From Gamsiella multidivaricata (lineage: Eukaryota; Mortierellomycota; Mortierellomycetes; Mortierellales; Mortierellaceae): 28,106 nucleotides of DNA. The number at the start of each line of letters is the position of its first letter. The stretch's first letter is position 1. A program made the position numbers and the translations under genes. Below are positions 1 through 8,650 of the stretch, piece after piece. The notes under the pieces are model-generated. The model was not told the DNA's origin. It was given only the letters and a program-made list of their open reading frames with translations, and made no database searches. The stretch is from positions 1-28,106 of the forward strand of contig NW_026251871.1 of the NCBI RefSeq assembly GCF_025024155.1, in the 5' to 3' direction.

Positions 1-665
1 GAAGGAGAGGAGCCGGAGGGTGAGGCAGATTGGGAGGTCAAGGACTTATACCGAGGTTTGGTGCCAACGGGACTCATTGAGACCTGGAAGCAGCTATTTA
101 CCACCACTAAGTGGATTGCGACGATCATGGTGACAAAGTTCGTGAGCAGGATCGAAGAATTTGGCAGGACCAAGATATGGAACAAACGATGCGAGGACAC
201 TGTCGCCTGGGAAAAGTCAGTTGGAATCACCTTCATGAGCAAACGCGCCGGAGGACGCAACGGTGATCGGGGACACCAACGTAGTGTTGGTGATTTCTCT
301 GATTTGAAAGGGAGACGGTTACTTGCAACGGAGATCCAGGAAGGTAGACGGACCGCGGATTATAGGGTGCTACAGCATTGCTTGGGGCGAGGGAAGTTGG
401 ACATAATGGAGGGGTTATTCGGTTTAAAAACAACTTTATTAACATTGGATCTGGATTAGGAGACGTGTATCGCGCAACAGGTCACGCAGGAGTTAGGTTA
501 GGCTAGCTATGCGACATGGGTTATGAATTTGACGCCTCAAGCCAACATAGTTGGTAGGGGATGCGGCTCTGCCGTGCATGGAAGGCATCTATGACTTCAA
601 GGCCTTTGCGGACCATGTGTCTCGTGCTCATGTGGATTTATGTTATTAAAAAAAAAAAAAAAAAA
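1..665 (+). mobile_element. 3' end of a decayed LINE-type (non-LTR) retrotransposon
   Basis: Frame 1 is open from the first base to the stop at 457-459 (about 152 codons, truncated on the left by the window). It contains the block IWNKRCEDTVAWEKSVGI near bases 176-230. I recognise this as the kind of segment that follows the reverse transcriptase domain near the C terminus of LINE ORF2 proteins in Mortierella-like fungi. No reverse transcriptase catalytic motif lies inside the window, so that assignment is family knowledge. After the stop come about 190 bp of untranslated sequence, then CTCATGTGGATTTATG at 627-642 and an A-tract at 648-665, as expected for a LINE 3' terminus. A second copy of the same 3' end in opposite orientation at 798-844 supports this. 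The expected Cys/His cluster downstream of the motif is not evident, so the copy is probably dead. Confidence 0.6.
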
Positions 666-666
666 G

Positions 667-942
667 CTTCTCAAGACTACGGGAACAATTCCAGTAATTA
701 TGGTGGAAAAGTTCGTCGAGGCGGTGGAGGAAGTTGAGAAGACAAAATCTGGAATATGAGATGCGACACTACTGTCAAATGAGAGAAGACCTTAGGTTTT
801 TTTTTTTTTTTTTTTTATTTTTTATTAACATAAATCCCCATGAGTGAGAGAAGACCTTAGGTAGCTGCTTGTAGGAGACGTTATGAGGCACAGCCTCTGT
901 GGACTACAACCCATCCTTGTTAATAAACAATTTTAAAAATCC
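667..942 (+). pseudogene. second, more decayed LINE ORF2 C-terminal fragment
   Basis: Translation of 667-796 resembles the first copy. VIMVEKFVEAVEE here matches TIMVTKFVSRIEE there. After a one-base frameshift, KIWNMRCDTTVK-stop-EKT matches KIWNKRCEDTVAWEKS, with a TGA stop at the position of the conserved Trp. Coding continues as EKTLGSC only if the micro-insertion at 798-862 is removed, so that insertion came later. The fragment follows directly on the A-tract of the first copy, which suggests nesting of one element into another. The right limit is uncertain. AATAAACAATTTTAAAAA around 920-940 could be its 3' tail. Confidence 0.5.
780..862 (-). repeat. micro-insertion of a LINE 3' tail flanked by an 18-bp target-site duplication
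   Basis: TGAGAGAAGACCTTAGGT occurs at 780-797 and again, identically, at 845-862. The 47 bp between them, read on the minus strand, are CTCATGGGGATTTATG, then TTAATAAAAAATA, then a long A-tract. This matches the 3' end of the LINE copy at 627-665 (CTCATGTGGATTTATG, TTATTA, A-tract). The element is therefore a 5'-truncated copy that kept only about 27 bp plus the poly(A). Confidence 0.8.
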
Positions 943-2272
943 GGGCCCTCTTGCGGAAAGGGACGATGACCGAGAAGGAGAACTAGTCCAGAGCAGAGTT
1001 AGCTATCGATTCGGACCACCTGTGTCAATGCCAGGGTCCTTTCCTGGACCCTTGGTCTGCGAAAGTGTTACTAGGCACTGCTTATAGACATACGGGCACG
1101 CTCGGCTCTATGCGCATTGTACTTTTTATTTTATTTTATTATTATATCATTCTATTATTCTATTACTCCATTATTCTATTTTATGATATTTCTTTTGGAT
1201 GCGCGCGCTGGTTAGATAAAAAGCCCCGGACTTGCTTCTTGTGAATGGCATTCGACGCATTTTACTCAGCACTACCGACCCACACTTGCTGGAACAACAT
1301 GATGCTGTGCTGATGTAGAGCACAAACAGAGCAAAGAGGCCTGGTCAAGTCCCGCTCGAGAGTCTCGGGGACCTTATCAGCACCTGTTTTCGCCATCGTT
1401 GCCTTCGTCGCCATCGTGGTCATCGTTGCTGGTTTGATCCCTACTTCCTTTTTAACGCCAACGGAGATCCATTTGAGCGTTACAAAATGTAGTGCAGCCA
1501 TTGCATCCGCTCATTATGAGGCGAGAACAATGCGGTCTAGCAGCGTCCACGTCTCCGAACGCACTTGAAGCGGACAACAGTAGGATGCAATTGATAAGTT
1601 GTCAAGCAAAAGATCGAAATCAAGAACCCCAGTCGATTCATCATAATCATGGAGGCGACTTTGCGGTATAGTACCATAAGTTTATCAGTGAACTTGCTAT
1701 TGGGTTGGGCCTTGTTTAGTCGGGTATGGTCAGCGTTTTCATGGCGCTTGGAAAGTTAATGATTTAGGTGACATAAAACGCATCTCGCATGTTTGTCTTC
1801 CCTTGCATATAGTAGTATCATAGTATCATGGTTTGTATATTCTCGTGGTGCGTACCATTTAGAGTGTTGAGGCAAAAATTTGGTCCGCATGTTCTTAAGG
1901 AAGCGGCTTGAACTGAGCGCGTTGCAGAGAAGGGTTATAATTATCCTAAACACAATGTGATACTATGTAAAGCACTGCCCGGATTCAAAGAGCACCAGTA
2001 TTTTTAAGTCGTTCGATGTGGCCATCTCAGACGAAGTTGTTTACTGAACGTCGCTAGGGACGGTTACTATGGTGTCCATGAAGATTCATGAGGCCATAGG
2101 CCAATGTCCTTCATTTGCGAAACAGACATGAAATCAAAGCCGATTGTTGTGAGCGCTCATTGGGACGCAGCTTGCATTCCAGATCATAGACTGTTATGAT
2201 AGTAGCGACCGGCGCCGTGATATTACTATAGCGGCATTAGATGCTGCTACGGCTCCTTTCACGAAACGAAAA
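943..2272. other. gene-poor stretch, no supported gene
   Basis: I see no convincing gene. An AT-rich simple-sequence block (runs of TTTTA and TATTC) lies at about 1119-1195. A plus-strand frame open without an ATG from about 1313 to 1566 encodes a hydrophobic run VFAIVAFVAIVVIVAGLIP. It may be a relic exon, but splice sites and a start are not evident. The rest is mixed sequence with many stops in all frames. Confidence 0.5.
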
Positions 2273-2809
2273 CTAGAGCTTCATGATCATGACAAACATG
2301 ATAAGATAGGTTACGGTGGTGACAAAGGTTGTGATCATGACCCAGAAGCCGGATGTCTCGAAAGGTTTGCGTTGGTCGAAGACGTCGCCTGCTGCCTTTC
2401 TCCGAAGGATTGAGATTCCGAGCAGAGCCATCCCAAAGACCACAAAGATGATACCAATCTTGTAAAAGGTGTTGGTGAAGAGGCGGATGATGATCATGCC
2501 CATAGAAAAGGCCTTTAAGGCAGTACGCCAGTATGCGCCATCAAAAGTTCTCTCTCTTGCTACAGCGGGTTCGGACAAAGAAGTGTAAATAGACCAATCG
2601 AAGGCGTAGACAGAGTGGATATGAGAAGAGTGTACAGGTGTGCAATGGGGGAGAGGAGGGTCATTGTCATGGACGAGATGAGTATATATAGTTTAGTACG
2701 ACGCACCTCGGATCTCGACCAGTTCTTCTTCAGTGATGTTGAGGGACTTGGCGCGATGTCCGCGGTAGAGGCGATGGTGCCGTGGGCCCATGAAGTTTGA
2801 GGATGCCAT
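2273..2809 (-). CDS. small DUF202-family membrane protein, two exons
   Basis: Exons are 2809-2707 and 2559-2273, joined across an intron at 2706-2560 (GTGCGT...TAG). The phase fits exactly and gives 129 residues. The ATG at 2809 sits in ACCATGG, a good context. The protein has a basic N terminus (HHRLYRGHR, residues 11-19), then the DUF202 signature ARERTFDGAYWRTAL at 35-49, and three predicted membrane segments near 50-63, 68-87 and 105-127. Length and three-helix layout match stand-alone DUF202 (YidH-like) proteins. The same domain occurs in the VTC polyphosphate polymerase subunits, but no SPX or catalytic part is present here. The function is unknown; an integral membrane location is inferred. 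Translating through the intron gives a frame with an unrelated upstream start, so the spliced model is preferred. Confidence 0.8.
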
Positions 2810-3288
2810 GGTTGGTTGTGCTCTCTGTGAGATCGTTGCTGTCGATAATTATTATTAATTATTGGCACTCTCAAATATCTATTTCCACGATAAAAATTTA
2901 ATAACGCCAGCCTTCATAACTGCAAACAGAGCAACACATAAGAAAATTTGTCAATTTACAATTTAGCTGAATTGAGTTGACCACCCTGGGACAGTTGTGG
3001 ACAATCGGTAATCTACGTTTGACTCGAGCGACCAATGCCATTGGGGGAAGCAAATTGAAATTGCTCTCGTTTTCTGCCATCATTCCATCAGTTTTCCCGG
3101 GATGCACGCGACAAATATGAAGTGACAGGTCTTTTTTTTTTCTTCACCCAGGGAATCGTCTGTTTGGCGATTTTCAAGACGTGCTCAGATAAAATTTCAA
3201 CAAGTGGAGACTATGAGAGCATCATAACCCTATTCTCAGACTCTGTTGATGAGTGCTCTCTTGTCTACAGTGGAAACTGGTTTTAGAG

Positions 3289-3729
3289 CAGTTTTCGTAT
3301 ATGAACCTGCTGTAAAACTTTAATTTGGGAATTGAATCGAACCTCTCTGAAAGGGTTATTCAAAAGACGCGAAATACAATCACATATTCAGTCACATGTT
3401 GCGCCGCAGACCTTTATTCACGTCCTAATATCTCAGTCGAAGAGTGCGCTCGATATCCTCAAGTTCACGTTTGATGTATCTTTTGTCATTCTTGGCAGGA
3501 AGGTGTACAAGAGTTGGTTTTTGTTTTTTGCTTGGGTCGAGAGCGAATTATAATGTCTTTTTGGGGGGGTTGTGATCATGGCGTTGAGACGTATCCATGG
3601 ACGGTCTGCGGCGCAACATGTGACTGAATATGTGATTGTATTTTCCGTCTTTTGAATAACCCTTTCAGAGAGGTTCCAAATTAAGGTTTCTAGGCCGTGC
3701 TTTCATTAGAGAATACGGCCGAAAAACTG
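3289..3729. repeat. fold-back (MITE-like) element with long inverted arms
   Basis: The arms 3339-3412 and 3603-3676 are reverse complements of each other with only two mismatches over 74 bp. They extend outward after a 10-bp indel to 3315-3328 and 3677-3690 (13 of 14 matching). More weakly, they reach CAGTTTTCG at 3289 and its counterpart CGAAAAACTG ending at 3729. A 190-bp spacer (3413-3602) without a convincing ORF separates the arms. The transcript would form a long hairpin. Outer CAGT ends are reminiscent of Tc1/mariner-pogo elements, but no clear target duplication is visible. Confidence 0.8.
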
Positions 3730-3779
3730 TAAATTCAGGGTTACGCCCGGGTTAAGCGACATTCTGTCGCTGTCAACGT

Positions 3780-4406
3780 CTGCAAATACAAAAAATATGG
3801 GCGCTATCCTGTCCTTGTCTTTCTCCCCATCCCCCATCCCTATCTCTCCATCCACATCTTCATCCTCTTCCGAAGCTAAGGCAAAGTCCTCGGCGGCGAC
3901 CAAGGGCAGACAGGAGTATATATCCTGCTGTGCTGCTGATGAGTCGGACAAGCAGAAGCCATTTATGCTATATAAGACGAGTTTGCTTTGGAAAGCGTGC
4001 GTTCATCTGCTCAACTTGCAGCCAAGTACAGTCCTTGTAACACCCTTTTTTTTTTTTTTTTTTTTTTTTGGCAGGCTTCGATAAGCCGCTCACCGTTCTA
4101 AAAGCCTGGATTTGGACACGGAGGCAAGACTCAAAGCCCATCCCAAAAGCAATGGATACATGATTGGACAGTTGCCGCGCTATGCCCTTTGGAAAGAGGC
4201 CTGCATAGTCTCTTGATCTCCGTGTTACAGACTTGATAGCACTTAACAAGGGAGTGGATGGGCAAGATACTATTGATACTATTGATATCATTGAGCTGTC
4301 TGACAGCGAGTGCGAGTCAGAGGATCGACAATAAAAAATTTAAGTTTTGTTATACAAAAATTCGGATTAAGCGACGTTTTGTTAGCCAATCCGGGAGTGT
4401 ACTGTG
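3780..4406 (+). mobile_element. internally deleted pogo/Tigger-like DNA transposon relic
   Basis: Three pieces in the expected order support this. (1) At about 3894-3970, the plus-strand peptide CCAADESDKQKPF resembles the DDE-transposase block usually read as CNADGSxKxKPL. (2) At 4221-4334, a frame ends in the acidic tail IIELSDSECESEDRQ and a TAA, typical of pogo-type transposase C termini. An in-frame TAG at 4206-4208 and a T-tract at about 4047-4069 break the upstream part. (3) At 4362-4406, GGATTAAGCGACG through CCGGGAGTGTACTG resembles a pogo right terminal repeat. A related GGTTAAGCGACA motif in the same orientation lies at about 3751-3763, perhaps from another copy. No left end was found. 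The assignment rests on remembered family motifs, so it is moderate. Confidence 0.5.
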
Positions 4407-4798
4407 GTTGCTGCGTCTCTCTCTATTGGACAAGATAAAGCATGAACATGCCACAATGGAACAAATCCAGTTTAGAGAAGTTAAGTGTCCTGTTATCGCG
4501 TTTTTATAAGTTGATTCAATCAAGCGTGTGCCTGCCAATCATGGGGCTGTTGAATGCTTTAGAGAGATATGGTGTCGACTGATTGTTTACACACGAATAT
4601 GAGAATATGAGAATATGCGATGGAGGATCTCCTCTATTTTTAAGCCTTTTGTGCACATCTCGAGCACAGAAAGAATGAGGAACCATCTCTCTCTTTTCTT
4701 CAAACGCGGTCTTCCTTCATACTTTCTCACTCCCATCCTTCTCTCTCGCCCTCGCCTCCCTTCTCGTGCTTACCGCACGCAATTCGATCTATGTCACC

Positions 4799-6381
4799 AT
4801 GTTGATTCAGGCCAAAAATCTGATCCTCTCCTTCGTCCTCTCCTTAAACCTCATCCTCATCCTCTTCTTTTACTATGTCAGCAATATCTCGCACAAGCCC
4901 TCCTTGACCAACACCGACATTGTCAACGATCAGAACTCCTTCCAGCAAGTCAAGGGCCTCGTTCCCCGTCCTACTTACAATCCCAATGAAAACTACCTTG
5001 CCTATCTCCCCCACAGCGGATTCCATAACCAGCGTATCACCCTCGAGAACGCACTGCTTCTCGCAAAGTATCTCAATCGGACCTTGCTCGTACCGCCCGT
5101 TTTCTTGGGTCCCGCCACAGAATGGCGTCTCTTCGATATCCTCCAGCGCCGGATCATGCTCCAGACCAAGCGCGGATTGGACCACTGTGGCATGGTCCCT
5201 AAGGGTGACCCTCTACCGGCCGAGTGTCTGAACTATTATTCTTGGACAGCAGTCGAATGGGATTTCTTCTACGACATGGAGAAGATCCGAAAGAAGCAGC
5301 CCTGGATTCGCAGAAGCGATCACTCTTGGGCCTGGATGGAGGCTCATCTCGGGATTGACCGTACCAAGGATGTATACGTTATTGATGATAGAGCGCATTA
5401 CGACTATCAGATCTACGATGATCTCAACAGTGCTACGCCGCTCAACACCGCTCGATACCTCCGGCGGTTGGACGTCAAGGAGCTAGCAGACCGAAAGGAG
5501 CGAGTGGTCCATATGGGATCCCTCTTTGCGACAGGAAGAGTCCTTGCGGAGCTCCCAGAGAACAAAGCCTACCAGATCTTCTTGAGGCGAACCATGATTC
5601 TCTCGACACCAATCCTGGCAAAGACCTCTGATGCCATTGTAAGCAAGTTGGGAGGACTAGGAACGTTTGTGGGCTTACATCTCAGAGTTGGGGATGGCAT
5701 GTTCGTTGAGCCCGCACCAGTGAATATCGAGAATATGTTCAAGAGCCTTGTCAACATCACAGGAATCACGCCTATTCCCAACTACCAGGTTTTGCCGACC
5801 CCGGCTCCTGCGGGCCAGGATGAGAACAACCACCATGACCATGATCACAACAATAATGAGGAGGAAACGCTCACAACACGACCAGCACCCGAGCGATTGA
5901 CCTTTGGAGAGTGTCAAGCACGCAAAGCCAAAGATGGAAAGTACATGATCATCTACATCGCGACAGACGGAGTGTATCCGCGACGCAACATCTTGTTCCG
6001 CAAGTTGTTCGACCATTTTCCTTGCATCTTTACTCTGGACGACTTTTCGGAGCACTTGGTCGAGCTCAAGGAAATGAAGAACGTGGATGGGGTGGGATTG
6101 AGCAAGGACTTGATCCCAATGGTCGATGCAGTTGTCTCAGCCAAGGGGCGCTATTTCTTTGGAACACCCAAAAGCACATTCTCGTAAGTGGAACGATGTG
6201 TCGTTTTTTTTTATTTTTTTTATTTTATCATAGCTGACGATTATCTATGGCATAAAGGCATGGAACAGCTTGAAGACTAACGATGATCCGTGCATTGGCT
6301 TTTTATTATTATAGGACCTATGTATCAAAGCAGCTCCACCCCGTCTTCGTAGAAAGCGTTATAGACGAAGTCAATGCCTGA
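4799..6381 (+). CDS. GDP-fucose protein O-fucosyltransferase-like type II membrane protein
   Basis: Exons 4799-6183 and 6315-6381 (intron GTAAGT...ATAG) give 483 residues. The start is the first in-frame ATG, in CACCATGT; the codon at 4766 is GTG and is not used. Residues 7-27 form a signal anchor, so the protein should sit in ER or Golgi with its catalytic part in the lumen. The three regions typical of the O-FucT fold are present: GFHNQRITLENALLLAKYLN at 74-93 (nucleotide-sugar binding side), HLRVGD at 294-299, and IYIATD at 385-390 with GTPKSTFS at 455-462. The intron cuts the STFS motif, so the 22-codon last exon is needed to complete the domain. A His/Asp/Asn/Glu-rich loop at about 341-356 is a lineage insertion. 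The acceptor substrate cannot be told from sequence. An O-fucosyltransferase-like family without proven fucose activity remains possible. Confidence 0.88.
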
Positions 6382-6458
6382 GATGGCAATCCCCTCAATC
6401 CTCTCCCATGATCTGCGCTCGTACTGGTTTACGTCCTTCAGCATTTTATTTACCTTTG

Positions 6459-6482
6459 TAATATATATATATATATATATAT
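6459..6482. repeat. (TA)n microsatellite
   Basis: Uninterrupted TA dinucleotide tract of about 24 bp, roughly 80 bp after the fucosyltransferase stop, in its probable 3' untranslated or intergenic DNA. Confidence 0.9.
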
Positions 6483-6570
6483 TAGTATTCCCCCATGTCT
6501 GTCATCTTTTATCGATCTTGCGCCATGTAGTCTATCTATCTATTCTCGCCTTATATGCATTGCAGATGTT

Positions 6571-7909
6571 AGCGCGCTTTTTCATGCACGCATTCCAGGT
6601 GTTAAGGGGGATATGGGAGAGTTTGGTGTAACCGGAAGAAGCAAAAGCGTGAAAAGGAAGGTTCTGACCAAAGAAGCGTATGTGCACAGGACGACAAAAA
6701 GAGCCCATCGCATGGGTATTAGTGAGAGACACTTCAAAGCAACTATAAGAGTCGTAGTAGTTACGAGAAATTTGTGTAACCCGTTGTTTTTCCAGTGTGC
6801 CTGAAAAAATAACTTTATTTTGTGCGATAGTCTAGCGGCGTGAGCTTTTGTTTATAGCATTAAGTACTACTGTACGCCACAAAAAAGCTACCACCAAGAA
6901 AATATTTCTCTTTGCTCCCTCTTGTCTCCTCTTTTTCACCTCTGTCTCCCTCCTGTACCTTTGCAAAAACCCAGCATGGATGAGATACCTTTCTTAACGC
7001 CTTCGCCTTGGAAGGGCCAGAGGCAATTGCGGAGGACGAGGTTGCGCTTCCAGCGGAGCCTATAGTACCTATTGAAGTTGCCATCAACGTTCGGAGGGTC
7101 CTTGAAGAAGTCGGTGTAAGGCGCAAGCCATGTGATGGGAGCTAGCCAAAGTCTTTTTTACGTGCTCTGTCCGTTGAGGCAAGCTTCAGCGGCTCGCTTT
7201 TGGTAGCATGTTGATTGTGATTTTGTGAAGAGTTATGATGTCGCGGATGTCATGGCAGCTATAATCAAAAATGTCTTTCTGGGCTTCTGGCGACCTGATT
7301 TTTTGGATGGCATACTTGTTTGAGGATACCATTACGCTCTAAGCCTAATTAGTACAATAAGGTTTCAGCTGCAAAGCTTGCTCATGAACGTGGATATGAT
7401 TTCCCGAAATAGAGTTATCACACTGTAACCCGGGTAAGTACGTACCCCCCAATTATTCAGTTCAATTAAAAACGACAGTGATCAAGTATGAAGCACACCA
7501 CCTCAAACTTCTATATTATTATATTTTTCAATTGGACTGAATACATGACTGCTCCTCCAACTTAAGCTGCGAAATAGAAGTTCGACTGTGCAATCCCCCC
7601 TGCTGCTTCTTGGCCTTGTTCAGGCAGAGTTTTTGGATGACGAGGAAAATTGCGATAGCGCAAGACGTTCATGATGTTCAGTCAGGTCAAAGTGAAGTGT
7701 GGGTATGGGACAGGAAGGAAGAGGATAATAATGTTCGCTTCATGCCCATGCCTATGGTATAATAGGAATCCACATGTAGAGTAAAGGCACTTCCAAAAGC
7801 GCGGTTTGTAAACACCTTCAGTTCATAAAGTGCGCTTCTGCTTCTTCTGGTTACACCAAACTCTCGCGCACCCTCCCTTAATACCTGGAAGCGTTCATGA
7901 ATGCGCGCT
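6571..7909. mobile_element. 1.3-kb segment bounded by long imperfect terminal inverted repeats
   Basis: Bases 6571-6649 and the reverse complement of 7909-7833 align along their whole length, sharing in order AGCGCGC, TTCATG, TCCAGGT, TTAAGGG, AGAGTTTGGTGTAACC, GAAGAAGC and AAGCG. Weaker similarity runs inward as far as a shared CATGGG (6711 on plus, 7750 on minus). This is the layout of a DNA transposon or an old inverted duplication. The interior has no intact transposase. There is one short open plus-strand stretch at about 6985-7143 (ending VRRVLEEVGVRRKPCDGS) and a minus-strand ORF at 7126-6860, neither recognised. No flanking target duplication was seen. The right end lies about 70 bp upstream of the BRN1 ORF, so its regulatory DNA may be element-derived. 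Confidence 0.6.
7454..7545. repeat. short inverted repeat pair
   Basis: ATTCAGTTCAATTAAAAA near 7456-7473 is mirrored by TTTTTCAATTGGACTGAAT at about 7526-7544 (one substitution and one extra base). The pair is separated by about 50 bp and lies inside the larger inverted-repeat segment. It could be the ends of a very small MITE or simply a hairpin. Confidence 0.5.
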
Positions 7910-7981
7910 TCGTCTTTAGAACTGAGGAAGGTAATAAAATAAAATCCTTGTTTTTTTCATAAGCTGTCGGAGGACCCTAAG

Positions 7982-8609
7982 ATGTCTCACAGAAATGAAG
8001 GGGGACTAAAAAAAAATAAGCCAAATCACGTGCGTGTAGGACCCTTCGCGGTCAAGTACACACGCGCTTCAAAATGTGCCTGTAATCAAAAACAATCCTT
8101 CTCGCCCATGTCCGCCATGCCCACTGCCCCCATAATGCTTGGGCAACTGTCGCCGTCTCAAAGGAGAAGTCTGGAAAACATGCACGGTCACAACGGAGGC
8201 GCTAGTGGAAGCAACAGTGTGGTGGTATCGCCTCAAACAACTTCGTTTTCACGATTCCAGGACATTGAAGTTCCCCTCGGAGGCACGACCGAGCTGAATG
8301 ATGATGCAAAAGAAAAGTCTCTGCGCCGGAGGTCCTTGCTTGACGAACGTGCAGCACGTCGGCGTTCTTTGCTCTCGTCATACGCATCGCCTGGAAATGA
8401 CGAAGGAGACAGGCGGAGAAGTTCAAATAACAGCAGCAACCTCGCCAGCCCCAGCAGCAAGTTGCGACCTAGTGGACCAAGTAGTCTTCTGGGAGTCGTA
8501 GACGCACATCAAACGCCCCTACCATCGCTCCTGAAAGTTTCCGCAGACAGTTTTGAACAATGGCTGAAACTGGCGACTGACAATGTATGTTTTTGTTCAA
8601 CCCCTCCCC

Positions 8610-8650
<41 letters not shown>

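Noticed and set aside
4766..4798. Upstream in-frame start for the fucosyltransferase
   Set aside because: The codon at 4766 is GTG. The first ATG in frame is 4799, with good context and a signal anchor beginning directly after it.
4615..4989. Plus-strand ORF overlapping the start of the fucosyltransferase
   Set aside because: It is out of frame with the clear O-FucT domain and Pro/Leu/His-rich from pyrimidine-rich leader DNA.
6860..7126. Minus-strand ORF of 88 codons (internal ATG gives MATSIGTIGSAG)
   Set aside because: Ser/Ala-rich and unrecognised, with a competing open plus-strand frame over the same bases; coding status cannot be supported.
7562..7672. Minus-strand 36-codon ORF starting MNVLRYRNFPRHPKTL
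   Set aside because: It has a clean ATG and stop but is very short, with no recognised family and no visible neighbouring exons. It lies inside the inverted-repeat element.
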